A stretch of DNA of 64,000 nucleotides from Caballeronia calidae (GTDB taxonomy: Bacteria > Pseudomonadota > Gammaproteobacteria > Burkholderiales > Burkholderiaceae): positions 32,682-96,681 of the forward strand of contig NZ_FCOX02000034.1 of the NCBI RefSeq assembly GCF_900044055.2, read 5' to 3'. Shown piece after piece: positions 8,960 to 17,368 of the stretch (within the stretch, counting starts at the first letter, position 1; each line of letters opens with the position of its first letter). The position numbers and the translations under genes were made by a program. The notes below the pieces were generated by a model. The model saw only the letters and a list, made by a program, of their open reading frames with translations. It did no database searches and was not told where the DNA came from.

Positions 8960-11446
8960 CTAGGCCCTGACGATCTTGACCGCGCACTTCTTGAAGTCGG
9001 TCTGGAACGAGATCGGATCGGTGGCGTCGAGCGTCACTTTGTTGATGAGCTGGCTCGAATCGAACCACGGCACGAACACAAGCCCGCGCGGAGGTTTGTC
9101 GCGGCCGCGTGTTTCGACGCGCGTGAGCATCTCGCCGCGCCGCGAGATCACGCGCACTTCCACGCCGCGCCGGATGCCGAGCGCCTTCGCGTCGTCGGGA
9201 TGCATGAAGCACACCGCATTCGGGAACGCGCGATAGAGCTCGGGCACGCGACGTGTCATCGAGCCGGAATGCCAGTGCTCGAGCACACGCCCGGTGGCGA
9301 GCCAGAACGGATATTCCTTGTCCGGCGATTCGGCGGGCGGCTCGTAGGGCAGCGCGTAAATCACCGCGCGGCCATCCGGATTGCCGTAGAACTGCCAGCC
9401 CGTGCCGGCCTTCACGTAGGGATCGGTGCCTTCCTTGTAGCGCCAGCGCGTCTCCTTGCCATTGACGACCGGCCAGCGGATGCCGCGCGCCTGGTGATAG
9501 TCGTCGAACGGCGCGAGATCGTGGCCGTGTCCGCGGCCGAAGCTCGCGTATTCCTCGAACAATCCCTTCTGTATGTAGAAGCCGAACGCCGCGGCTTCGT
9601 TGTTGCGATACTTCGGGTCCACTTGCGACGCGGGAAACTTGTCGACCTGGCCGTTGCGATACAGCACGTCGTAGAGCGTCTTGCCCTTGTATTCCGGCTT
9701 CTTCGCGATCAGCTCGGCGGGCCAGACTTCCTCGACCTTGAAGCGCTTCGAGAATTCGACGATCTGCCAGAGATCCGAATGCGCGCCGCCGGGCGCCTGC
9801 ACCATCTGATGCCAGAATTGCGTGCGCCGCTCGGCGTTGCCATACGCGCCTTCTTTCTCGACCCACATCGCGGACGGCAGGATCAGGTCGGCGGCGACGG
9901 CCGTGACCGTCGGATACACATCCGACACGACGACGAAATTCGATTCCTTGCGATACCCCGGCAAGCCCTCGTTGTTCATGTTCGCGGCGGCCTGCATGTT
10001 GTTGTTGACCATCACCCAGTAGGCGTTGAGCTTGCCGTCGTGCAGCATGCGGTTTTGCAGCACGGCATGAAAGCCCGGCTTGTCGGGGATGGTTCCCTCC
10101 GGCAGCTTCCAGATATGCTCCGCTTCCTCGCGATGCTTCGGGTTGGTCACGACCATGTCGGCGGGCAGCCGGTGCGAGAACGTGCCGACTTCGCGCGCCG
10201 TGCCGCACGCGGAAGGCTGTCCGGTCAGCGAGAACGGACTGTTGCCCGGCGTGGAGATCTTGCCCGTCAACAAGTGCAGGTTGTAGACCATGTTGTTGGC
10301 CCACGTGCCGCGCGTGTGCTGATTGAAGCCCATCGTCCAGAAGGAGACGACTTTCGTCTTCGGGTCCGCGTACAACTGCGCGAGCTGGTCGAGCTTGCTC
10401 TTCGGCACGCCCGAGAGCTTCGTCACGTAAGCCGCGTCGTAGCGCGAGACGAACTGCGCGAATTCGTCGAAGGTGATCGGCTGCGAGCCGTTCGGATCGC
10501 CGGCGTTCTTCGCCGCCTTCTGCAGCGGATGATCGGGCCGCAAGCCGTAGCCGATATCCGTGTTGCCCTTTTTGAAGACCGTGTGCTTGTCGATGAACTC
10601 GCGATTCACCTTGCCGTTCTTGATGATGTAATTCGCGATGTAGTTCATGATCGCGAGATCGGACTGCGGCGTGAAGATGATCGTCTCGTCGGCGAGATCG
10701 AACGAGCGGTGCTCGAACGTCGATAGCGTGACGACGCGCACGTCCGGGCTCGAAAGCCGCCGCGCCGTGACGCGCGTCCACAGCACCGGATGCATCTCGG
10801 CCATGTTGGAGCCCCACAGCACGAAGGCATCGGTTGCCTCGATGTCGTCGTAGCAGCCCATCGGCTCGTCCATGCCGAAGGTCCGCATGAAGCCCGTCAC
10901 GGCCGAGGCCATGCAGTGCCGCGCGTTCGGATCGATGTTGTTGCTGCGAAAGCCCGCTTTCATCAGCTTGACCCCCGCGTAGCCTTCCCACACGGTCCAT
11001 TGCCCCGAGCCGAACATGCCGATGGCCGTCGGCCCTTTCTCTTTCAGCACGCGCTTGAACTGCTCGGCCATCACGTTGAACGCGACGTCCCACGACACGG
11101 GCAGGAACTCGCCGTTCTTGTCGAACTTGCCGTCCTTCATGCGCATGAGCGGCGTGGTCAGGCGGTCCTGGCCGTACATGATCTTCGACAGGAAGTAGCC
11201 CTTCACGCAGTTGAGCCCGCGATTGACTTCGGCCTGCGGGTCCGCTTGCGTCGCGACGACCTGGTTGCCCTTCACGCCGACGAGCACGCCGCAGCCGGTG
11301 CCGCAGAAGCGGCAGGGCGCCTTCGACCACTTGATGTCGTCGCCGCCCTGCGCGACGGCTTCCATGCCGGGCAGCGTGATGCCCGCGGACGCGGCGGCCG
11401 TGGCGGCCGCCGTCTGCTTAATGAACGCGCGACGAGTCAGTTTCAT
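8960..11446 (-). CDS. napA: Periplasmic nitrate reductase catalytic subunit NapA
   Basis: This 828-residue molybdopterin enzyme starts with a twin-arginine signal (MKLTRRAFIKQTAAATAAA). The 4Fe-4S ligands are Cys45, Cys48, Cys52 and Cys80, and the molybdenum-ligating cysteine is Cys178 in ARHCMASAV. The MGD-binding domains and the C-terminal beta-barrel (GRVLEHWHSGSMTRRVPEL) are complete. It reduces nitrate to nitrite in the periplasm for redox balancing or denitrification. Its start overlaps napD by 29 bp. Confidence 0.97.
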   Translation of the reverse strand: MKLTRRAFIKQTAAATAAASAGITLPGMEAVAQGGDDIKWSKAPCRFCGTGCGVLVGVKGNQVVATQADPQAEVNRGLNCVKGYFLSKIMYGQDRLTTPLMRMKDGKFDKNGEFLPVSWDVAFNVMAEQFKRVLKEKGPTAIGMFGSGQWTVWEGYAGVKLMKAGFRSNNIDPNARHCMASAVTGFMRTFGMDEPMGCYDDIEATDAFVLWGSNMAEMHPVLWTRVTARRLSSPDVRVVTLSTFEHRSFDLADETIIFTPQSDLAIMNYIANYIIKNGKVNREFIDKHTVFKKGNTDIGYGLRPDHPLQKAAKNAGDPNGSQPITFDEFAQFVSRYDAAYVTKLSGVPKSKLDQLAQLYADPKTKVVSFWTMGFNQHTRGTWANNMVYNLHLLTGKISTPGNSPFSLTGQPSACGTAREVGTFSHRLPADMVVTNPKHREEAEHIWKLPEGTIPDKPGFHAVLQNRMLHDGKLNAYWVMVNNNMQAAANMNNEGLPGYRKESNFVVVSDVYPTVTAVAADLILPSAMWVEKEGAYGNAERRTQFWHQMVQAPGGAHSDLWQIVEFSKRFKVEEVWPAELIAKKPEYKGKTLYDVLYRNGQVDKFPASQVDPKYRNNEAAAFGFYIQKGLFEEYASFGRGHGHDLAPFDDYHQARGIRWPVVNGKETRWRYKEGTDPYVKAGTGWQFYGNPDGRAVIYALPYEPPAESPDKEYPFWLATGRVLEHWHSGSMTRRVPELYRAFPNAVCFMHPDDAKALGIRRGVEVRVISRRGEMLTRVETRGRDKPPRGLVFVPWFDSSQLINKVTLDATDPISFQTDFKKCAVKIVRA

Positions 11447-11765
11447 CGGCGATGTCCTCGTTGAGCGAATCGGCGTGTTCGTGATGCTGATAGACGAGCG
11501 CGGTGCTCACGACACCGGGTATCGACTGCACCGCTTGCAGTTGTTCGGCGACACAGGAGGAGCGATCGCTTTCGAGCGTGAGGACGATCCTGCCCTCGGC
11601 GCTCGAACCGTGCACCTGAGCGCCGGGCAAAGCGGCGAGCGCATCGGCGACGCGTTGCAAGGCTTCTATTCGCGCGTATACAACGACGCCGGCGATATGA
11701 AACTCGCAAGACGTGTCCGTCTCGTCGTCGTAACGGGCGTTGGCATTGACGGGCATGTGCTCCAT
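11418..11765 (-). CDS. napD: NapD, chaperone for the NapA Tat signal
   Basis: This 115-residue cytoplasmic protein has the NapD ferredoxin-like fold pattern. The FHIAGVVVYARIEALQRVADAL strand-helix is followed by LPGAQVHGSSAEGRIVLTLE and a second half with IPGVVSTALVYQHHE. NapD binds the Tat signal of NapA and prevents premature export. The C-terminus after QHHEHADS is extended and charged. Translation is coupled to napA by a 29-bp overlap. Confidence 0.9.
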   Translation of the reverse strand: MEHMPVNANARYDDETDTSCEFHIAGVVVYARIEALQRVADALAALPGAQVHGSSAEGRIVLTLESDRSSCVAEQLQAVQSIPGVVSTALVYQHHEHADSLNEDIADETDSSRVH

Positions 11766-11790
11766 TTAATTTAAATAATCGCGAAGCTCG

Positions 11791-11949
11791 TTAATGATGC
11801 GGCGGGCCGCCAATCAGCATTTGGTAGAACCAGACCGCGAATCCGTAAGCGGCAATGATCATGACCGTGAGCACGGGAACCATGACGACGGTCAGAAACA
11901 GAAAGCTGCGCAACTCTTCGGATTTCCGTATTTCGTCTTTCTCATCCAT
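11791..11949 (-). CDS. napE: NapE, small membrane protein of the nap operon
   Basis: The start at 11949 (MDEKDEIRKSEELRSFLFL) is chosen over longer in-frame versions because it gives the 52-residue NapE form: a charged cytoplasmic head, then one membrane helix (TVVMVPVLTVMIIAAYGFAV) and a short tail with GGPPHH. The role of NapE is unknown. It is the first gene of the nap-ccm unit. Confidence 0.85.
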   Translation of the reverse strand: MDEKDEIRKSEELRSFLFLTVVMVPVLTVMIIAAYGFAVWFYQMLIGGPPHH

Positions 11950-12009
11950 GGGCGCGTCAGATCTCGGTTGGCGTATGTAGGGGCCAGCTCGAAAGATGAC
12001 TTCATTGTT

Positions 12010-12039
12010 GGTATAAGGAATGCATCTTTTCAAGTCCAA
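12010..12039 (-). promoter_or_regulatory. Possible promoter of the nap-ccm operon
   Basis: Read on the minus strand, TTGGAC (12039-12034) and TATACC (12015-12010) are 18 bp apart, about 60 bp upstream of the napE start. A clean FNR box (TTGAT-N4-ATCAA) was looked for in 11950-12245 and not found. The rest of this 338-bp gap (11950-12287) shows no gene. Confidence 0.35.
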
Positions 12040-12287
12040 AATGACGATCGATGTCGCGCGGCTCATGGAATAGCCGATTGAATCCGGTCGCGCGAACGTA
12101 ACGGAATCCGCTGCAATGAGCGCGCGTCGTTTCGCGTTATTGAACGTGGTGCAATGCAATGAAGGATGCAAGCGCGCGAAGTAATCGGGCGTTTCATCTT
12201 TTGGAGAGCGCTTTAGCTATGATCTGAGAGCCGCCCTTCCGTCTGATGTATAGAATTCGGGCAACTTCAAAACGTGCGACACGCATC

Positions 12288-12722
12288 ATGCCGACCAAGC
12301 TCGAATTCGCGACACCGGAAGGGCGCCTCTCTCTGTCCATCAACGACGTGCAGTTCATGGCCTACGACGCAGGCGAACTCGCCATGCGCTCTACGCGCGA
12401 TTTCGTCGAGCGCATGCGATCCATCGGATTCGGCGAACTTGCCGAGACTTACGCGCGCCTGCTTGCGCAGAACAAAGTGTCGGTCATGGAGCTGCGTGAA
12501 GCGCGAGAGGAAGCGCAAGCATCGATGGATAACAGGGACGAGTGCGTCCAGGTCGCGGAGCGAATCATGCCTCGGCTGGAGCAGCTTCGCGAGACTATCT
12601 CGCGTACGCAAGTCGAAATGCGCGCGAACGTGGAGCGGATGTCGGCGCTTTCAGCGGCATGCGACCGCGCGTTGCGTCAGATTCCGGGTTATCGTCCGCC
12701 GAGCCGATATACGAAGTCCTGA
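12288..12722 (+). CDS. Hypothetical coiled-coil protein
   Basis: From the ATG at 12288 (MPTKLEFATPEGRLSLSIND) the frame encodes 144 residues; an ATG at 12246 would add 14 arginine-rich residues and looks less likely. After a short beta-like start, the protein is highly charged and helical from residue 25 to 130 (heptad-like EDFVERMRS, REAREEAQASMDNRDEC and LEQLRETISRTQVEMR stretches). There is no signal peptide or membrane segment. I do not recognise the family. It stands alone between the divergent nap operon and the minus-strand gene at 12755. Confidence 0.65.
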   Translation: MPTKLEFATPEGRLSLSINDVQFMAYDAGELAMRSTRDFVERMRSIGFGELAETYARLLAQNKVSVMELREAREEAQASMDNRDECVQVAERIMPRLEQLRETISRTQVEMRANVERMSALSAACDRALRQIPGYRPPSRYTKS

Positions 12723-12754
12723 TCGATCGCGCGCATTCGTCTCGACTGCGCACA

Positions 12755-13033
12755 TTACTGCGCGCAGGACGCCTCTCCCCCATGAGCCGTCTTGCCGAAG
12801 CGCTGCAGGACATAGCTCTCGACCACGAGATAGAGATCTGCTTCGCGCGGCCGCGTTCCCCAGCGGCTATTGCCTGCCACCGATGCCACCGTGAACCACG
12901 AGTGCGGTGGAAACGATTCGACGCGCAACGCGCCGCGTTCGAAGATCCTGAGGCGCCCCGTATCGATATGGAACTCGGCGCTGACCGCGCCGCCCGGCAA
13001 ATCGATGCTCGCCGTGATTGCCTTCGCCTTCAT
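12755..13033 (-). CDS. Hypothetical small protein (92 aa)
   Basis: The protein starts MKAKAITASIDLPGGAVSAE and looks mostly beta-stranded (FHIDTGRLRIFERGALRVES and DLYLVVESYVLQRF). Protein-like composition favours this frame over the arginine-rich plus-strand ORF (12542-13102) that covers the same DNA. A weak GAGAG ribosome binding site lies upstream. The family was not recognised. Confidence 0.5.
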   Translation of the reverse strand: MKAKAITASIDLPGGAVSAEFHIDTGRLRIFERGALRVESFPPHSWFTVASVAGNSRWGTRPREADLYLVVESYVLQRFGKTAHGGEASCAQ

Positions 13034-13503
13034 GGTCTCGCTCTCTCAAGGTGCGGGCGCCGGGGACGTCGCATGACGCACGGCCTTCCGCCGGTCGAAT
13101 GAAATCGGGGCAGGCGCCGGGCATGCGAAACGCCCGGCGCCGCGCGAAAAGATTCGTCATCTCCGCGCGCATGACAAGCTTATGACGCGAGCTTCCGATC
13201 GAGCAATCCCGATCAAGCAGGGAGCCAATGGAAGGGCGCCGGATTGTCAAATTCTCCAGCGATGCGAGTAGCGCGCTGTCATCTCGGCAGAGAATTGCCG
13301 ATAGGCATACAGTATTGGCGTTGCGCGTCGCCGTCGAAACAACGGCGACATCGGCAAGTCATCCGCAACCTGTGCGAAGCACGACGCCAACGTTCGATGC
13401 CGCACATAAAACACCATCAGGCATGTCTCATCGGCTGCGCTTGTCCTTCGGGATCAAGTGCCGATCCTGTTCACACGATTCGAAATCAAGAGGGAAGCAA
13501 ACC
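13034..13503. other. Non-coding gap with a strong hairpin
   Basis: No convincing gene is present. A perfect 10-bp GC stem (GGCGCCGGGC at 13113-13122, GCCCGGCGCC at 13132-13141) with a 9-nt loop lies between divergently read genes. Neither side has a T-tract, so it is not a standard terminator. An open frame from 13228 joins the alcohol dehydrogenase frame but has no protein-like content. Confidence 0.5.
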
Positions 13504-14562
13504 ATGCTTAAAGCGTATTCCTATGCCGCATCCGCAGCCGATAAACCGCTCGGCCCGCTGGAAATTCAGCGCCGCGATGTCGGTCCGAACGATGTGCGTA
13601 TCGACATTCTGTTCTGCGGCGTGTGTCATTCCGACCTGCACATGGCGAGGAACGAATGGGGCGGCACGAACTATCCTGTCGTGCCGGGGCATGAGATCGT
13701 CGGGCGCGTCGTCGAGGTCGGGTCCGATGTGACGAAGTTCAAGGCCGGCGAACTCGCGGGCGTCGGTTGCATGGTCGATTCGTGCCGCGTCTGCGATGCC
13801 TGCAAGGAAGGACTCGAACAGTTCTGCGACGGCCCCGACAGTTTCATTCAAACGTACAACTCGCCCGATAAAAAGTCGGGCGGCTTCACGGCCGGCGGCT
13901 ATTCGACGAGCATCGTCGTCGACGAGGCGTTCACGCTGCGCATCCCCGAGAATCTCGAACTCGCGGCGGTCGCACCGTTGTTGTGCGCGGGCATCACGAC
14001 CTACTCGCCGCTGCGTCACTGGAACGTGCAGAAGGGGCACAAGGTCGGCATCGTGGGCCTCGGCGGGCTCGGGCACATGGGCGTGAAACTCGCCGCCGCG
14101 ATGGGCGCGCATGTCGTGCTCTTCACCACCTCGCCCGGCAAGATCGACGACGCGAAACGTCTGGGCGCGCATGAAGTCGTGATCTCGAAGGACCCGGATC
14201 AGATGGCCGCGCACGCGAACAGTTTCGATTTCATTCTGAACACGGTGGCCGCATCGCACGATCTCGATCAGTTCATGGCGCTGCTCAAGCGTGACGGCAC
14301 GATGACACTCGTCGGCGCGCCGGAGCATCCGCATCCGTCGCCTTCGGTGATGAACATGATTTTCAAGCGCCGCTCGCTCGCGGGATCGCTCATCGGCGGG
14401 ATTGCGGAGACGCAGGAGATGCTCGATTTCTGCGGCAAGCATGGGATCACGTCCGACATCGAGATGATCCGCATGGACGAGATCAACAAGGCCTACGAGC
14501 GTATGTTGAAGAGCGATGTGAAGTATCGCTTCGTGATCGATATGGCGACGATGGAACGTTGA
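13504..14562 (+). CDS. NAD(P)-dependent zinc alcohol dehydrogenase (YahK/cinnamyl-alcohol dehydrogenase type)
   Basis: The start at 13504 (MLKAYSYAASAADKPLGPLE) follows a GAGGGAAG ribosome binding site. The 352-residue medium-chain dehydrogenase has catalytic zinc ligands in CGVCHSDLH and GHEIVG, structural zinc cysteines in CMVDSCRVCDACKEG...QFC, and the nucleotide-binding GLGGLGHMGVK. The NEWGGTNYPVVPGHE segment fits the YahK/CAD subgroup, which reduces aromatic and aliphatic aldehydes, usually with NADPH. It is a single-gene unit ahead of the hairpin at 14588. Confidence 0.88.
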   Translation: MLKAYSYAASAADKPLGPLEIQRRDVGPNDVRIDILFCGVCHSDLHMARNEWGGTNYPVVPGHEIVGRVVEVGSDVTKFKAGELAGVGCMVDSCRVCDACKEGLEQFCDGPDSFIQTYNSPDKKSGGFTAGGYSTSIVVDEAFTLRIPENLELAAVAPLLCAGITTYSPLRHWNVQKGHKVGIVGLGGLGHMGVKLAAAMGAHVVLFTTSPGKIDDAKRLGAHEVVISKDPDQMAAHANSFDFILNTVAASHDLDQFMALLKRDGTMTLVGAPEHPHPSPSVMNMIFKRRSLAGSLIGGIAETQEMLDFCGKHGITSDIEMIRMDEINKAYERMLKSDVKYRFVIDMATMER

Positions 14563-14587
14563 TCTGAGCTTCGATTTAAGAAAAGAA

Positions 14588-14609
14588 AACCGCCGCGGAT
14601 GCGGCGGTT
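14588..14609 (-). terminator. Rho-independent terminator of the small secreted protein gene
   Basis: A perfect 9-bp stem (AACCGCCGC/GCGGCGGTT) with a 4-nt loop is followed on the minus strand by TTCTTTTCTT. It lies 50 bp downstream of the minus-strand gene and 26 bp after the plus-strand alcohol dehydrogenase. It may stop both, but the T-rich side serves the minus strand. Confidence 0.75.
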
Positions 14610-14660
14610 GATTCGTCTATCGGGCGCGACGCCCTTAGCCGCGACGCATCGCGGCGCCCC

Positions 14661-14933
14661 TTACTTCACCGACGCGGTATTCATCGCCCGCGCGGATTCG
14701 GCAGGCAGCACCGACTTCAGCACATTCGCCGGCACCTGCTGCGCCTCCTCCCTGGACACCGCTCCAACGAACTTCCATCCGGACGGCATCTTCACGAACG
14801 TGAAGCCGGTTGGCTGATCGACGAACACGGAATACGGCGCGGGTGAACCCGCCTGCGCGCTGGTTTGCGCAACCGTGACGAGCGGACTGGCCAGCAACAA
14901 CGCGGCCGCAAGCGCGGATAAAGTCGATTTCAT
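14661..14933 (-). CDS. Small secreted protein of unknown function
   Basis: This 90-residue protein has a clear Sec signal peptide (MKSTLSALAAALLLASPLVTVAQTSAQA) followed by about 60 residues (PYSVFVDQPTGFTFVKMPSGWKFVG) with no recognised domain and no cysteines. Predicted location is the periplasm. It diverges from a TetR regulator, with a perfect palindrome in the shared intergenic region, so it is a likely target of that regulator. Confidence 0.7.
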   Translation of the reverse strand: MKSTLSALAAALLLASPLVTVAQTSAQAGSPAPYSVFVDQPTGFTFVKMPSGWKFVGAVSREEAQQVPANVLKSVLPAESARAMNTASVK

Positions 14934-14966
14934 GACGATACTCCTGATAAGGTTCCGTTATTTATA

Positions 14967-14978
14967 TAACGATCGTTA
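14967..14978. promoter_or_regulatory. Palindromic TetR-type operator
   Basis: TAACGATCGTTA is a perfect 12-bp palindrome between the divergent genes at 14933 and 15088. A related imperfect copy, GTTACGATCGAC, lies at 15021-15032. Divergent layout plus a palindrome is the usual arrangement for an autoregulated TetR repressor. Confidence 0.6.
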
Positions 14979-15087
14979 CAGATATTTAAGCATCGGCACA
15001 GGACAAGGTCCAGATATTTTGTTACGATCGACACATAATTCAGAATTGCGATGCGCGCATCAATCGTGGCGCGAGAAGGAGCGAGAC

Positions 15088-15720
15088 ATGTCGTCGGAAG
15101 TGCGGGAGACGCAGCACAGGGCGCGCGGCCGGCCGCGCCAGTTCGATCGCGAAGCCGCGTTGCGAAGCGCGATGGAAGTGTTCTGGGCCAAAGGCTTCGA
15201 TACCTGCTCCATGTCCGATCTCGTCGATGCAATGGGCATCAATTCGCCGAGCCTTTACGCCGCGTTCGGCAGCAAGGCAGACCTGTATCGGGAGGCGGTC
15301 AACCTCTACGCGGATGCGGAAGGCGGCGCTGCGCTCAGGCAGTTGCAGGCGCACGAATCCGTGCGCGACGGCTTGCGCGCGATGTTCCGCGCGAGCGTCG
15401 AGCTGTATACCGGCACATCTATTCCGCGCGGCTGCATGATCTTTCTGGGCGCGATGTCCGTCGGCGCCGAGCACGCACAACTGCGCGCCGAGATGAAGAA
15501 GCTCAGGCGCAAGGCCGCGTCGATCGTCGCGGCACGGCTGTCGGCAGGCGTCGAAAGCGGTGAACTCGACGCGCGCACCGACACGCAGGCGCTCGCCGCG
15601 CTGTGCATGACGCTCTTCGCGGGCTTGTCGATCCAGGCGCAGGACGGCGTGCGCAAGGCGGCGCTCTTCGCGGCAATCGATCAGTTCATCGCGACACTGC
15701 CGCTGCGCGCGAGGCGCTGA
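15088..15720 (+). CDS. TetR/AcrR family transcriptional regulator
   Basis: The start at 15088 (MSSEVRETQHRARGRPRQF) follows GAAGGAGCGAG. The 210-residue protein has the TetR helix-turn-helix at about 18-60 (AMEVFWAKGFDTCSMSDLVD, then SPSLYAAFGSKADLYREAV) and an all-helical ligand domain with IPRGCMIFLGAMSVG, as in the YcdC/LmrA-like subgroup with a TetR_C domain. It probably represses itself and the divergent secreted-protein gene through the palindromes at 14967 and 15021. Confidence 0.88.
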   Translation: MSSEVRETQHRARGRPRQFDREAALRSAMEVFWAKGFDTCSMSDLVDAMGINSPSLYAAFGSKADLYREAVNLYADAEGGAALRQLQAHESVRDGLRAMFRASVELYTGTSIPRGCMIFLGAMSVGAEHAQLRAEMKKLRRKAASIVAARLSAGVESGELDARTDTQALAALCMTLFAGLSIQAQDGVRKAALFAAIDQFIATLPLRARR

Positions 15721-15902
15721 AACCGCGCATCGCGGTGGCTTGAATCGGTTGCATGCGTCGTTCTGCAAAACGATCGCGGTCCGCGCGAACGAGGATGAAA
15801 CAAACTGTCCTTGTGCTTGCTTGCGGGCCAGGCGGCGAGACAGAATTCTCCGGCTGGAACGCCTGTTCGCGGCACGCGACACGCGCATCACGGAGCATCG
15901 AC

Positions 15903-17249
15903 ATGTCAACCCACGTCATCAGCTTTTTCGCGGGCAACGGCGCGCACGCGTCGTTCGAGAATCATCGCCGCTATTGCGCGCGTCGTTCCTATGCGCACGA
16001 ATATGTCGATACGAGCAGCATCGGCTGGCAACATCTGCGCATGCAGCGCAAATACCAGATGCTCCTGCGTACGCTGCGCGCGTGCGCCGAGGGCGATCTC
16101 GTCTTGCTTCTGACGCAGGATTGCCTGCTGTTGCGCGACGTCTCATGCGAGACCTTGATCGCGAATTCGGGCCGCGACTGGATCGTCATAACGTCCGGCG
16201 ACGGCGACGCCGGTTATGTGATGGCGGCGTTTCAACTCTGGCGCAACACGGCCGCCGCTCGCGAGCAGGTGGAGCGCATCTGTCAGGGCGCGAAGTTCGG
16301 CGGCGCGCTCGCGAGCGAGTCCGAGTTGCTGCGCGCGCTCGAACCGCTGCCTTTCAACGTGTCGATCGGCGGAATCGTGCCGGTCATTCCGGCTGCGCTG
16401 CATGTGCATCCGGTTTGGGCCGAATGGTCCGCATTCGCGATCGCGCTGGAGGACATTCCCGACGCGCCGAAAAATCACCCGGTCTTCGCGGATTTGCGCG
16501 ATCTGCTCGCGGAGCACATCAACGATTGCCACGCGAAAGGGCTACCGTACCTCATGCTGCCGCCGCACGACGACAGCGTCGCCGCCGCGAGTTACGAGGC
16601 GCTGAATCGTCATGCGCCCATCGCGCTCGCGATGCTCTACACGCCGAATATCCGCGAATACGGCGCGATTGCCGAGCGCAACCTGCGCCGTTACTGCGAG
16701 CGTCACGGCTATGCGCTTCATCTTTATCGCGACGTACCGGCGGAAGCGGGGACGGGCGCGAGCGGCAACTGGCTCAAGCCGTGGGTGCTGCGCCGTCATC
16801 TGGCGGATCACGCGTGGCTTTTCTGGATCGACGCCGACGTGCTCATCACGAATCAGGACACGCCGCTCGAACCGCTGCTGACGAACCGCGACCGCGTGAT
16901 CGCCATGGACGTGAGCTGGCAGTTCAACTCAGGCATCATGGGCTTTCGCAATACGCCGCAGAACCTCGCCGTGCTGACGGAAATCGCGCAGAGCATCGGT
17001 GCGATCGCGGACAAGTCGTCGACCTATGCGAGCGGCGGCGATCAGGACGTGTTCATCAGGATTCTGCAGCAGCACGGCATGGCAGAGGATCGCGACCTGC
17101 TCGACTGCACGACGCTCAACACGCCATATCAGCTTCAGAGCGGCGATAGCTTCATGGTGCATTACATGCATATGTGGCCGTCGCTACGCGCGCTCGCGAT
17201 GCATCATGGCGATCTCGTGAGCCAGATCCGCGGCGCACGCCGATCATGA
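15903..17249 (+). CDS. Two-domain galactosyltransferase-like protein (GMA12/MNN10, GT34-type)
   Basis: The start at 15903 (MSTHVISFFAGNG) is preceded by GGAG at a suitable distance; the frame is open further upstream. The 448-residue protein appears to be a tandem duplication. The C-terminal half (about 240-448) has the GT-A pattern with the metal-binding DXD at residues 310-312 (FWIDADVL), the acceptor-side FNSGIMGFRN and a late HYMH. The N-terminal half (3-80) has the matching strand, NHRRYCARRSYAHEY helix and LVLLLTQDCLL, but no DXD. It has no signal peptide, so it is probably cytoplasmic or peripheral. The sugar donor is unknown. Confidence 0.7.
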   Translation: MSTHVISFFAGNGAHASFENHRRYCARRSYAHEYVDTSSIGWQHLRMQRKYQMLLRTLRACAEGDLVLLLTQDCLLLRDVSCETLIANSGRDWIVITSGDGDAGYVMAAFQLWRNTAAAREQVERICQGAKFGGALASESELLRALEPLPFNVSIGGIVPVIPAALHVHPVWAEWSAFAIALEDIPDAPKNHPVFADLRDLLAEHINDCHAKGLPYLMLPPHDDSVAAASYEALNRHAPIALAMLYTPNIREYGAIAERNLRRYCERHGYALHLYRDVPAEAGTGASGNWLKPWVLRRHLADHAWLFWIDADVLITNQDTPLEPLLTNRDRVIAMDVSWQFNSGIMGFRNTPQNLAVLTEIAQSIGAIADKSSTYASGGDQDVFIRILQQHGMAEDRDLLDCTTLNTPYQLQSGDSFMVHYMHMWPSLRALAMHHGDLVSQIRGARRS

Positions 17250-17368
17250 GCGCGCAACGCGCTTGCGTTCTTGACTTTCTGATCGATTACGCGCAAGCAT
17301 GAGTGATCGCGCGGTGCTGTCGCGCGGCTATCGTCTTTGTACGTAGTCCCTACATACACATCACTCCG

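Noticed and set aside
7904..10726. 940-residue plus-strand ORF opposite napB/napA
   Set aside because: It is the antisense shadow of napA in high-GC DNA, rich in Arg, His and Glu runs without domains.
11950..12245. FNR box for the nap operon
   Set aside because: Only half-site-like stretches were seen; no TTGAT-N4-ATCAA match.
12542..13102. 186-residue plus-strand ORF
   Set aside because: It overlaps two better-supported genes and is arginine-rich without structure.
13228..13503. N-terminal extension of the alcohol dehydrogenase
   Set aside because: The open frame has no family similarity, and a good ribosome binding site precedes the ATG at 13504.
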